A model generated the notes under the pieces. It had not been told where the DNA came from. It searched no databases and saw only the letters and a program-made list of their open reading frames with translations. Shown piece by piece: positions 52,623 to 62,203 of a DNA stretch of 64,000 nucleotides (position 1 is the stretch's first letter; each line of letters opens with the position of its first letter). Source of the DNA: Lunatibacter salilacus (GTDB lineage Bacteria > Bacteroidota > Bacteroidia > Cytophagales > Cyclobacteriaceae); contig NZ_VOLC01000002.1 in NCBI RefSeq assembly GCF_009797935.1, positions 372,001 to 436,000 on the forward strand, written 5' to 3'. Position numbers and translations under genes: made by a program.

Positions 52623-55600
52623 TTAGAAAGTTACCCGTACGCCCAAAGTATAGATTCGCTGCATCGGATACTCAATAGCACCCGAATAGATAGTTTCCGG
52701 ATCCAGCGGCTTTCTGATGGGTGAATATTCCCATAAATTCATACCAGCAAAATAAACATTTGCATTTTGGAAGCCAATCGAATTGACCAAATTATACGGC
52801 AAGTCATATCCCAGAGAAACGTTTTTTAGACGGACATACCCTGCATTCTGTAAAAATCGAGTTTGAGGACGGATATTCTTCTTATCATTGGTAGCAATGT
52901 GCGGGTGGGCAAAATAGGCATCCCGATTTTCCTCTGACCAAGAATCGGTAATATAATACCGCTCTACGTGACCCGCATTGTATGGAAAGAACCAATTCCA
53001 GTTTCCATCTGAGGGCCAGTGGTCTCTTCTCCAAATACCCTGGAAGAAGGCATTTAAGGTGAAGTTTTTCCAAGCCACGTTATTGTTTACCCCAAAGCTT
53101 AACCGAGGAGTATTGTTTCCGATTACTCTTCTATCCCCTGGATTTGCCAATGTGTTGTTTCCTGGAGTTATCCTTCCGTCACCATCCAAATCGGCATACT
53201 GAATATCTCCGGCTCTCCAATTGGCTCCCAATGCATTCTGATTAGGTGCATTTGCCACTTCATCCGCGGTTTGAAATATACCTACAGTCTCATAACCCCA
53301 GATCTCTCCCAGCTTTTGACCTACGTAGTACTGCGCATTCCCACCGGAAGCGGTAATGCCGGAAGGAATGGCGCCATTCGGATTTTCAAATTTGGTAATT
53401 TCAGCAGTCCAGTCTGAAAGTGCCAAGGTAACATCATACCTCAAATCACTTTTCAATCGGTCCTTCCATGTCACGGCCATTTCCCAGCCTGTAGTTCTGG
53501 AATCCGCAGCGTTAGCCTGTGGTGCTGCTGTTCCCAAAATAGAAGGATAAGTAGATCTCATCAACATGTTTTTTGTGTCGCGTTGAAACACATCTACGGA
53601 AGCATCCAGTTTACCCCCTAACATCGTAAAATCCAATCCGATATTTCTGGATACAACAGTTTCCCACGTTAGGGTGGGGCTGACCAATCCAGCCGGAGAA
53701 ACAAATGGAGTTCTATTTGCTCCATTCATCATAAAGCTCGACTGGCCTATGCCCATGGTTGGAATATAGGGAAACCATATTGGATTATTATTATTGTCAA
53801 CTAACAATTGATTTCCCAACTCACCATACGATGCCCTTAATTTCAATTCGTCCAACCAACTGCTAGTTCCTGCCATAAAGCCTTCGTTAGATATTCTCCA
53901 TCCTGCAGACACAGAGGGGAAAAATCCAAATCGGCTGTCCTTCGGGAAACGCGAGGTGCCGTCATACCGGGCATTGGTTTCGATCAGATATCTATCATCA
54001 TAAATATAGTTTACACGATAAAAGGCTCCTCTCAATGCATTGTGGTCTTGGGATCCAAAAGTCTGTTGCAAACCAATTGTTGCGTTTAGATCCTGAATCA
54101 AGGGAGTAATCAGCGTATTATTTTGAGCTCTGATATACTTATTTTGGCCCCATTCCTGGTTAAAACCAATCATCGTAGAAAGATTGTGTTTTTCCGGCAG
54201 GCTGAATTCATAATCAGCAAAGGCATTGATTACATAATATTGGTTAAATCGACTTCTTTCATCAATAAAATCATTTCCACTAAATCCATTAGAAATCATA
54301 CCAGCTGGATTTGTGAGATTTGCTTCTACAATTTCAATTTTACTGGCTACGTTTTGTTCGGACCTGTTTTCAAAATTATAGGAAAAATTACCCTGAATTT
54401 TCAATCCTTTGGCAGGGGTCAGAATGGCACCCTGTGTCATCCAGATGTCATTGTTTGTCCAAGTAGACCGGCCCCCGTCTTTAAGATAGGGCCAGAAGTT
54501 TGTGCCGCCAAAATAGGTCCCAATAAATGGCTCATAAATCTCCCTGTCACCTGGTTCTAGATAATGAGGAAGATCAGGAAACTGAATGGGCTGTATTGGG
54601 TTCACCCTAGCCAACGAGTTGATATTTACATCCCAGTTGTAAAAAAATGGCTTATCACTGCGTTGCGTGTTGATAACCAATTTCTCTTCCAGGGTCAACC
54701 ATTTGGTTACCTTAAATTCCGCCTTCATCAAGACATTATACCGCTTGAAGTTCTCATTATTGGTGGACAAGTATCCGTCCTTATTTAGGTGCCCAAAGGA
54801 AACAAAATAATTGGAGTTATCAGATCCACCCGAAATACTTAAATCATGCTGTTGCGTGGGTGCGAAATCCGTCATGATTTCATTTTGGTAATTATTGAAG
54901 CCATAGAATCGCAAAGACCCGTTTACCACGCCCCATTCGTTTTCGGGGATGGGATTTTCGGACCATCTGCGTGTGCCCTCAACCATGTCCGGGTCAAACG
55001 CAGGTCTTCCATTCGTTCTTTCATTTGCAATATTTCGGGCGTTGACAAATTCATGGGGATCATTGATGGGATCCATATTGAAAATGGGCTTTGCCAAGGA
55101 AAACTGACTGTTTAATGACACGGACACTTTGCCGGCCTTTCCACTTTTCGTGGTTACCAAAATTACCCCAAATGCCGCACGGGCACCATACACAGCCGCG
55201 GCAGCGGCGTCTTTCAACACTGAAACACTTTCAATGTCATTCGGGTTAATCCGATTGATATCCATAGGAACGTTATCAACCAAAACGAGCGGTGAACCTC
55301 CATTGATAGACTGGAATCCCCTCACATTAAACGCAGGACTTGCGGACGGGTCACCATTTCGTGGTGCGATGTTCAGGTTAGGAATAACTCCCTGAAGACC
55401 CTCACCCACGTTGGCAATAGGCCTGTTTTGCAGACGTTCAGAAGTAGCTACCCCTACCGCACCGGTAAGGTTTACTTTCTGCTGCGTACCATAACCTACC
55501 ACTACTACTTCCTGTAAGGAAGAAACACTTTCCACCAAGGTGATGTCCAGCACTTGCTGATTGCCCAAGGTGATGGTTTGGCTGTCAAAGCCGATAAAGG

Positions 55601-55949
55601 AAAAAACTAGATTGGCACCTTCAGGAACTGTAATGGAATATCTTCCATCCATATCCGTAGCAGTTCCAAGGTTTGTGCCGGGTACGGAAACGGTAGCTCC
55701 GGGAATGGGTTGACCATTTTCATCTCTTACTACTCCAGTGACGGTAACGTCAAAATCCCTCACTTTAAGGGTCTCACTGACTTTCTTTTCGCTGGCCATT
55801 AAAGACCTATTTGCATTGATTTTCCCCAGATTATCATCCAGAGACAGGTTTTTTTGGGCAAAAACTTCGGGAGTCCCGAAGAATACGCCAACCAGCATAC
55901 ATGCCGAGACAGTTCTCGAAATGAAATGGTTAAGTAAACTTGTTTTCAT
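52623..55949 (-). CDS. SusC/RagA TonB-dependent glycan importer (PUL 1)
   Basis: The 1108-residue outer-membrane protein has a signal peptide (cleavage after VFA), a CarboxypepD_reg-like domain (GVVRDENGQPIPGATVSVPG, about 72-150), a linking VVVVGYGTQQ, a plug domain with VLKDAAAAAVYGARAAFGVILVTTKSG (about 245-270), and a 22-strand barrel ending in VRVTF. It transports oligosaccharides produced at the surface into the periplasm, powered by TonB. Operon with SusD. Expected substrates, from the lyases downstream, are uronic-acid-containing oligosaccharides. Confidence 0.95.
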   Translation of the reverse strand: MKTSLLNHFISRTVSACMLVGVFFGTPEVFAQKNLSLDDNLGKINANRSLMASEKKVSETLKVRDFDVTVTGVVRDENGQPIPGATVSVPGTNLGTATDMDGRYSITVPEGANLVFSFIGFDSQTITLGNQQVLDITLVESVSSLQEVVVVGYGTQQKVNLTGAVGVATSERLQNRPIANVGEGLQGVIPNLNIAPRNGDPSASPAFNVRGFQSINGGSPLVLVDNVPMDINRINPNDIESVSVLKDAAAAAVYGARAAFGVILVTTKSGKAGKVSVSLNSQFSLAKPIFNMDPINDPHEFVNARNIANERTNGRPAFDPDMVEGTRRWSENPIPENEWGVVNGSLRFYGFNNYQNEIMTDFAPTQQHDLSISGGSDNSNYFVSFGHLNKDGYLSTNNENFKRYNVLMKAEFKVTKWLTLEEKLVINTQRSDKPFFYNWDVNINSLARVNPIQPIQFPDLPHYLEPGDREIYEPFIGTYFGGTNFWPYLKDGGRSTWTNNDIWMTQGAILTPAKGLKIQGNFSYNFENRSEQNVASKIEIVEANLTNPAGMISNGFSGNDFIDERSRFNQYYVINAFADYEFSLPEKHNLSTMIGFNQEWGQNKYIRAQNNTLITPLIQDLNATIGLQQTFGSQDHNALRGAFYRVNYIYDDRYLIETNARYDGTSRFPKDSRFGFFPSVSAGWRISNEGFMAGTSSWLDELKLRASYGELGNQLLVDNNNNPIWFPYIPTMGIGQSSFMMNGANRTPFVSPAGLVSPTLTWETVVSRNIGLDFTMLGGKLDASVDVFQRDTKNMLMRSTYPSILGTAAPQANAADSRTTGWEMAVTWKDRLKSDLRYDVTLALSDWTAEITKFENPNGAIPSGITASGGNAQYYVGQKLGEIWGYETVGIFQTADEVANAPNQNALGANWRAGDIQYADLDGDGRITPGNNTLANPGDRRVIGNNTPRLSFGVNNNVAWKNFTLNAFFQGIWRRDHWPSDGNWNWFFPYNAGHVERYYITDSWSEENRDAYFAHPHIATNDKKNIRPQTRFLQNAGYVRLKNVSLGYDLPYNLVNSIGFQNANVYFAGMNLWEYSPIRKPLDPETIYSGAIEYPMQRIYTLGVRVTF

Positions 55950-56322
55950 AAAGGGTTTTTTTGATTAATTGAACAGTTATTGATTTTTAGCCCGTTGGGT
56001 AAATTGTACTATTGGATGATTTATTATAATCATAGGCAATTTTTTTGGTAAGTATGATTTTGATTTATAAATTAATCAGTGCGGATATCATATAAATACG
56101 CTAAAGCAAATAATATTTGCATTATCAGATATCTACTAAAATTTTAAAAGGTTTAGGTGATTGTACTTTCTAAGTAATTTCGATGGAAATATAAATAAAA
56201 ATATTAGAAAAAAAATGATTTTATTCATTTTCATTCCCTTTAAACAAAAATAAAACCGCTCACAATCATGTGAGCGGTTTTAGATAATAATTCAAATATT
56301 GACAGAAAAATACCAGTAGATT
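55950..56322. other. 373-bp AT-rich region upstream of PUL 1
   Basis: Between susC of PUL 1 and susD of PUL 2, this AT-rich stretch holds the promoter of the first susC and, at its right end, the terminator of the second operon (separate entry). I found no exact TAnnTTTG element with a -33 TTG and no small reading frame. Confidence 0.5.
56251..56282 (-). terminator. Terminator downstream of susD (PUL 2)
   Basis: A 14-bp perfect stem (TAAAACCGCTCACA / TGTGAGCGGTTTTA) with a 4-nt loop lies 41 nt beyond the susD stop. T-rich flank on the minus strand. Confidence 0.85.
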
Positions 56323-57804
56323 CTAAAACCCAGCGTTTTGTGTCAATTCTGCATTGACATCCATCTCCCTTAAAGGAATTGGAAACCTTAACTGCCTCTC
56401 TTCAAAAGTTGCATTAAATACATTTCGATGACCTACAAAATTATCATATGCCTTAGTAATGTCATTTCTAACTTTACGTGTACGTAACATATCGAACCAT
56501 AGTTTGCCTTCATAGCAGAGTTCAAAATACCGCTGATTCCAAACTTCCTCCTCGAAAGCATCAATACTCATAGCGCTGATTGGAGCCAATTCGGCCCGCT
56601 CCCGGATATCATTCACACTTTGAATCGCCAAGGCATTTGGTCCTCCCTCTGCACGGTTGGAAGCTTCCGCATACATCAACATAACATCCGCAAGTCTGTA
56701 AATTGTGAAGTTCAACTCGGATCGTGCGTCCGAATCAATGGCCGTCTTGTCCCACCATTTATAGAGATAATCGCCTCCCAATTGTACCCCATTATATTCG
56801 GATATAAAGAACTGCTTTTCCTGCGCCCGTTTGTCCCCTGCATCAAAGCTCTCCACAAATTCAAATCTGGGGACCAGCCCACCAAACTCGTTGGAATAAG
56901 CAGAGATACCGGCAAAAGTGGGTAAGGCTACCGCAGTAAGCGGGTTATTCCGGTTGATCTTGTCGAACTGCACTTGGAAAATAAATTCTCCACTGTTCTT
57001 GTTTGCGGGAAGGATCATATCCGTATACTCGTCAAAAAGGTCAAAGGTACTGCCTCTAAGGTCTACGATTTCCTTGGACCTCTTGGCGGATTCTACATAA
57101 GCTGTCTGACCTGCATTTACCGGGTGACCCGCATAGGTCAAATAGACATCTGCAAGTAGTGATTTGATAAACCCTTTGGACACCTCTCCGTTTGGTCTCC
57201 TCCAAGCGAGGTTGGATGTTTCCGCTGCCAGAAGATCTGGGATGATAAGATCATCATAGATTTCCTTTACCGGCGATCTTGGAGTATTGACCCCTGCCAA
57301 GGTCTTGACTGGTTCACTGATTTTGGGTACATCCCCATACATCCTAACCAAATAAAAGTAATAGAAGGCCCGCATCGCCCGCGCTTCAGCCAAATAATCA
57401 GCAAGTTGTTGCTGGCTTACCGCAGTATAGCGTGGAAGTTGCTCCAATGCCACATTACATCTTAATATGCCTTGGTATAGTTGGCTCCAATAGGTATCGA
57501 TATAAAATGACTGTGAGTCATAGGTCAATTGGTTGAATCTGAAACCTTCTGTCTGGGCGACACCATCTGCTTTTCCGGTCATAAATTCCAATAATGACAG
57601 AGTGGTACCTCCCCATCCTCCGGATCCGGTGACGACTACGTTAACATTGGCGTAAATACTGGTCACCAAAGCTCTTGCAGCCTCGGGGCTGGACAGCTCT
57701 GATTGAGTAGTCAATGTCGCGGGATCTTCATCCAAAAACCCCTCACAGGAAATCAATCCCGTAGCAAACAGGAATAGTACGATATATATAATATGCTTTT
57801 TCAT
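56323..57804 (-). CDS. SusD/RagB-family lipoprotein (PUL 2)
   Basis: The 493-residue protein has a lipoprotein signal (lipobox LISC, Cys about residue 20). The helical SusD core has AEARAMRAFYYFYLVRMYGDVPKI near 140 and a C-terminal WNQRYFELCYEGKLWFDMLRTRKVR near 425 followed by FPIPLREMDVNAELTQNAGF. It forms the lid of the SusC transporter encoded 21 nt upstream. No glycan-degrading enzyme is adjacent, so the target is unknown. Confidence 0.93.
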   Translation of the reverse strand: MKKHIIYIVLFLFATGLISCEGFLDEDPATLTTQSELSSPEAARALVTSIYANVNVVVTGSGGWGGTTLSLLEFMTGKADGVAQTEGFRFNQLTYDSQSFYIDTYWSQLYQGILRCNVALEQLPRYTAVSQQQLADYLAEARAMRAFYYFYLVRMYGDVPKISEPVKTLAGVNTPRSPVKEIYDDLIIPDLLAAETSNLAWRRPNGEVSKGFIKSLLADVYLTYAGHPVNAGQTAYVESAKRSKEIVDLRGSTFDLFDEYTDMILPANKNSGEFIFQVQFDKINRNNPLTAVALPTFAGISAYSNEFGGLVPRFEFVESFDAGDKRAQEKQFFISEYNGVQLGGDYLYKWWDKTAIDSDARSELNFTIYRLADVMLMYAEASNRAEGGPNALAIQSVNDIRERAELAPISAMSIDAFEEEVWNQRYFELCYEGKLWFDMLRTRKVRNDITKAYDNFVGHRNVFNATFEERQLRFPIPLREMDVNAELTQNAGF

Positions 57805-57825
57805 AAAATTTCTTACGTTATGGGT

Positions 57826-60800
57826 TTAAAAGGCAAGGTTAATTCCGGCGCTGAAGGTTCTTGGTCTTGCAAACGGAAAGAAATCCAATCCTTGAGGCAG
57901 TTGGCCAGCTCCTTCAAATGTATTTACCTCTGGATCATACCCAGTATAAGGAGAGAACACCAACAAGTTTTGACCACTGAAGAATAATCTTGCTCTTGCC
58001 ACTTTGTATTTGCTTAGGATTGGTGCTGGCAAGTTGTATCCCAACATCAGGTTTTGCAAACGGACAAAAGAACCGTCTTCCACCCAATGTGTATCCATGT
58101 TGGTCAGATAGGGTGTGCCCCATGCCCGTACCTCAGCTATCATTGAATTTTGATTTTGTGGTGTCCAGGCATCTAAAACAGTTGCATAACTGTTGGCTAG
58201 TGTTTGTCGGTCTTCCACGGAGTGCTTTGTAGCGTTGATTACATCCTGCCCATATACAACCCGAAACTCGAATGAAAAGTCAAAATTCTTATAGGTAAAG
58301 GTGTTGGTAATGTTTCCAACCCACTTGGGATACATCCTCCCAATGATTTTGGAATCATTTGCATTGATTACCCCGTTGTTGTCCAAGTCTTCCCAACGGA
58401 TATCACCGGGGCGCAAGTTAAACTGTGCTGCTTCATCCGCCTGATCCAAATTCCAAGTGCCGGTTCTTACTCTTCCCCAAATGGAACCAATAGGTTCTCC
58501 AACCCGTAGGATGTTGGTTTGACCCAAAAACCAGGGACCCGGAAAAATATCGCCATCATTTGCTCCTAACTGCAAGATCTTATTTCTGTTGGAAGACCAG
58601 TTCAGGTCGGTATTCCAAGTGAAATCTCCCTTTTCAATGTTGACTGAATTCAAGGTCAATTCAACCCCCATATTTTCTACCGATCCAATATTTTGCAGTA
58701 CCGATCCGAATCCAGTCGACCAAGGAAGTGGCGCAGCAAGAAGAAGATTTTTAGTTCGTTTATAATACAAATCGGCTTCCAGCATCAGTCTGCTGTTGAA
58801 AAAGCCCATTTCTACCCCAAAATCAACTTGGTCCGTGGATTCCCATTTTAGATCAGGGTTTCCGAATGAAGTCTGGGATACGCCGATTTCATTGCCTGCC
58901 GCTTTGAGGACGTTAAACGTTCCCAAAAATTGGAGCGAATTGAAATTACCAATTTCCTGATTTCCAGTAGATCCGGCACTTGCTCTGATTTTGAGGTTAT
59001 TGATGGCGTCTACACCTTGCATAAAGCCTTCCTCAGATGCCCTCCAAGCAATACCCACAGAGGGGAAAAAAGCAAATTTGTTGTTTCCACCGAATCTGGA
59101 CGATCCGTCATATCTGCCAGTAACTGTCAATAAATATTTGTCATCTAGGCTGTAGTTCCAACGGGTAAAATAGGAGTTCAGTGCATAAGCTCCCACATTG
59201 CCGTTGATTCCCGATATCGGGATTATATTTCCGGCACGAATATTTCTCCACTCAAAGAAATCATCGATAAAGCCTTCACTTCTTACACTAAGATTTTCGA
59301 AACTATCCTTTAACCAGCTGAATCCGAGCATCCCGGTAATACGGTGCCTTTCGCCAATGGATTTGTTCCAATTTACAAAGTTTTCATTTTGCCAGTAAAT
59401 CCGCTGATTGGTAGATACGGTAGCAATACCTCTCTGGTCGGCAGAAAGCAACCGAAGGGTTCTGGAAGAGTAAAAGTTGTTTTTCTGGCTGTCGAAGATG
59501 GAACTAAAGGTAGACCTAAATTCCAAGTCTTTGGTGATTTTAAAATTCATATAAAAATCAGCATACATCTGGTTTAGATTTACATCCGTATACCTATTCT
59601 GCGCGATTCTGACCGGGTTTTCAGCACCTTCCGTTCCCGGCCAGTCCGCATTTGCACCCCACCTTCCGTCGGGATACTGCACAGGTAAAAACGGCAACGC
59701 TTCCGCAACCATCCGAGCCACATTCAATGCACCGTTCGCATCATCCACTACTCTTCTACTGCTTCGGGTACCTAATATGCTTCCTCCTACCGTTAACCAA
59801 GGTTTGATTTCTGAATCCAATGCAATCTTACCAGTAAATCGCTCAAATCCGGAATTCATCATGATTCCGTCTTCATTGGTGTAACCTAGAGATACATTGT
59901 ATGAAGTAGTATTGCTTCCGCCGCGGAAAGCCAAGTTATGGTTTTGCGCCCAGGCTGTTCCATATACTTCATCTTCCCAGTCAGTATCATATATGGGCCT
60001 TCCGTTGGAATCAAAAAGGTCCGGATAATCTGCCGGGTTGGCCCGTACGTACCTGCCCTGGGCAAATCCTGAGGGGTCGTACTTTTCAGCATTGTCATAA
60101 GCGGTGTTATAAACGTCCATAAATTGCTGGGCGTTTAAGCGGGGAACTGTAGATGCCCTGTTCGAAACAGAAACAAAATTATCATAAAGTACCTGATTCA
60201 TATTCTTTTCACCACGTTTGGTAGTGACCAGAATCACCCCATTGGCACCACGTGCGCCATAAATGGCGGCAGAAGAAGCATCTTTCAACACCTCTACTGA
60301 CTCGATATCCGAGGGGTTGATCATATTCAGATCAGCTCCGATGATTCCATCGATCACAAATAATGGATTTACACCGGAATTAATAGAGTTTACTCCCCTA
60401 ATTCTTATCCGGGAAGACGCACCGGGTGAATTCTGGTTGTTTAGTACTTCCACTCCGGCAATCCGGCCCTGCAAGGCTTTTACAGCGTTTGGTTGGGAAC
60501 GGTCGATTAATTTATCACCTCTTACCGATCCCACAGATCCTGTTAAGTCCGATTTTCTGATAGTACCATACCCAATAACAACCACCTCATCCAAGGAGGT
60601 AGCGTCTTCGCTCATGGTGACAGTGAGCACCGTCTGATCTCCAACCGACACGAGCTGGTTTTCATAGCCGATAAAGGAAAAAACAAGCGTTGCCCCATCA
60701 GGTACTGTGATGGTGAATTTTCCGTCCAAATCAGTAACCGTACCCGTAGTGGACCCCTGTACCAATATACTTACCCCAGGCAAAGGGTCGCCGTTTTGAT

Positions 60801-61011
60801 CTACTACCGTTCCGGAAACGTCTTTACGGAAATAATCTTCAGCATGAATGGGTGCCGCAAAGTCCTCAGTCGTTCCAATTCTAACTGTCATTTCACTCCT
60901 GGTTATAGCCCTACCTTCCGGGCTAAATGCTGTTAGTGATACCAAAGCTATCGAACTGATGCCGAGAAGCTTTCTGCCCTTACATGAAAGGCGTAGTAAC
61001 GTTTTTTTCAT
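57826..61011 (-). CDS. SusC/RagA TonB-dependent outer-membrane receptor (PUL 2)
   Basis: The 1061-residue outer-membrane protein has a signal-like segment (about 15-35), a CarboxypepD_reg-like domain (GTVVDQNGDPLPGVSILVQG, about 70-150), VVVIGYGTIRKSDLTG, a plug with VLKDASSAAIYGARGANGVILVTTKRG (about 243-270) and a barrel ending in INLAF. Import substrate unknown. Operon with the SusD gene; an ECF sigma factor gene lies 365 bp upstream in the same orientation. Confidence 0.95.
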   Translation of the reverse strand: MKKTLLRLSCKGRKLLGISSIALVSLTAFSPEGRAITRSEMTVRIGTTEDFAAPIHAEDYFRKDVSGTVVDQNGDPLPGVSILVQGSTTGTVTDLDGKFTITVPDGATLVFSFIGYENQLVSVGDQTVLTVTMSEDATSLDEVVVIGYGTIRKSDLTGSVGSVRGDKLIDRSQPNAVKALQGRIAGVEVLNNQNSPGASSRIRIRGVNSINSGVNPLFVIDGIIGADLNMINPSDIESVEVLKDASSAAIYGARGANGVILVTTKRGEKNMNQVLYDNFVSVSNRASTVPRLNAQQFMDVYNTAYDNAEKYDPSGFAQGRYVRANPADYPDLFDSNGRPIYDTDWEDEVYGTAWAQNHNLAFRGGSNTTSYNVSLGYTNEDGIMMNSGFERFTGKIALDSEIKPWLTVGGSILGTRSSRRVVDDANGALNVARMVAEALPFLPVQYPDGRWGANADWPGTEGAENPVRIAQNRYTDVNLNQMYADFYMNFKITKDLEFRSTFSSIFDSQKNNFYSSRTLRLLSADQRGIATVSTNQRIYWQNENFVNWNKSIGERHRITGMLGFSWLKDSFENLSVRSEGFIDDFFEWRNIRAGNIIPISGINGNVGAYALNSYFTRWNYSLDDKYLLTVTGRYDGSSRFGGNNKFAFFPSVGIAWRASEEGFMQGVDAINNLKIRASAGSTGNQEIGNFNSLQFLGTFNVLKAAGNEIGVSQTSFGNPDLKWESTDQVDFGVEMGFFNSRLMLEADLYYKRTKNLLLAAPLPWSTGFGSVLQNIGSVENMGVELTLNSVNIEKGDFTWNTDLNWSSNRNKILQLGANDGDIFPGPWFLGQTNILRVGEPIGSIWGRVRTGTWNLDQADEAAQFNLRPGDIRWEDLDNNGVINANDSKIIGRMYPKWVGNITNTFTYKNFDFSFEFRVVYGQDVINATKHSVEDRQTLANSYATVLDAWTPQNQNSMIAEVRAWGTPYLTNMDTHWVEDGSFVRLQNLMLGYNLPAPILSKYKVARARLFFSGQNLLVFSPYTGYDPEVNTFEGAGQLPQGLDFFPFARPRTFSAGINLAF

Positions 61012-61376
61012 ATTTAATTGGTTATTTGGTGAATAAATAATTATTGGTAATCATATTTTCTATCTATTTCTTAATGATTTATTGACTAAAACATTATTTA
61101 AATAAGGTAAAAAATCTTTTTAACGAATTAAACCTCAATTTACAATCCATATTTAACTTCGAATTTGTTTTTGTTACTTTATCAACCAATATGTAGGGAC
61201 TATTGAAATAATTAGTTGATAAAATTTTTTAATATTACTGAAATTTAAATGAAAATTTTTAAATTTTAAAATCAATCAGCCGGAATTCAAATATTTTTTT
61301 ATAAAGAAGTCAGAAATTAGGATGATTGGAAAAAGGAATAAAATAAAAAACGCTTTATATTTCAACCAATAGATCT
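61012..61376. other. 365-bp AT-rich region upstream of susC (PUL 2)
   Basis: Very AT-rich, with several A and T runs, lying between the ECF sigma factor gene and susC, both on the minus strand. It would contain the susC promoter, perhaps recognised by that sigma factor. No TAnnTTTG element, hairpin or reading frame stands out. Confidence 0.5.
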
Positions 61377-62045
61377 TTAATGTAACTGATTTACAGTAAA
61401 GTATGTAATTCCTGAAATTAACATTGTTTTTCTAAGATTAGCCAATGCCTTATAGATCAATCGCCTAGCGGATGATATATATGAAAAATCAAAAATGTCG
61501 GCAATCTGTTCATAACTCAAGCCCTGATAATAGAAATAATAAATAGCCTCACGCTCCCTGTTATCGAGTGACTCCAAAGCCCTATTTAGATCGGCGAGCA
61601 GATCTACCTCCATTTGCTGTTGGATAAATTTTGCTTCGGAGGAAAGTTCTACCGGAAACTGCTCCATGGTAAACCGGAGTTTTTTTTCAGTAGTTTTTGA
61701 TTGCGTTTTAATTGTTTCAAGCATTCTCCGTTTGAAGGATTTTAGCAAGTAAAACCGAATGGAATCCGTGGCTCCAAAACCTGCCCGGTTTTTCCTCAAA
61801 TAAATAAAAAAATCCTGCAAGCAGTCCTTCACAGCTTCTCTATCGCCACAAAACTGACACCCAAAGTGAAACAAGGGATTTGCATATGCTTTATAGATGC
61901 AAATAAACGCACTTTCATCTCCCTGTTTAAAGTGCTCCCACAAGTCCCTATCTGCCAATTTTGAATTTTCCTGGTTCGCATTCGGGAATTCTCCCGGTGA
62001 AAAAAGCGGATTAGGGCCATTTACATGGTTCGGATCTATCTTCAT
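61377..62045 (-). CDS. ECF-type RNA polymerase sigma factor
   Basis: The 222-residue protein has a sigma-70 region 2 (FICIYKAYANPLFHFGCQFCGDREAVKDCLQDFFIYL, about 47-90) and region 4 (LDNREREAIYYFYYQGLSYEQIADIFDFSYISSARRLIYKAL, about 156-205). It has no region 1 or 3, as in extracytoplasmic-function factors. Bacteroidota often place such factors, usually with a FecR-type anti-sigma gene, in front of susC. Here no anti-sigma gene is present in the neighbourhood. It probably directs transcription of the adjacent susCD pair. Confidence 0.88.
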   Translation of the reverse strand: MKIDPNHVNGPNPLFSPGEFPNANQENSKLADRDLWEHFKQGDESAFICIYKAYANPLFHFGCQFCGDREAVKDCLQDFFIYLRKNRAGFGATDSIRFYLLKSFKRRMLETIKTQSKTTEKKLRFTMEQFPVELSSEAKFIQQQMEVDLLADLNRALESLDNREREAIYYFYYQGLSYEQIADIFDFSYISSARRLIYKALANLRKTMLISGITYFTVNQLH

Positions 62046-62203
62046 TATAGGTGGTATTTGGGTCGGATGATTCTACCATATTAGAAAAAAAGAAGTGGAT
62101 TAAAAAGAAAATTCGGCAGAAATTGTATTATGCGATACTATTTTATTTTGTTTTTGTAAAAAATTATTTACCTTTTAAATGATTAATAATAAACCCACCA
62201 TTA

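Noticed and set aside
54123-54560. 145-codon + strand frame inside susC
   Set aside because: Antisense to a conserved TonB-dependent receptor; composition reflects the complement of susC codons.
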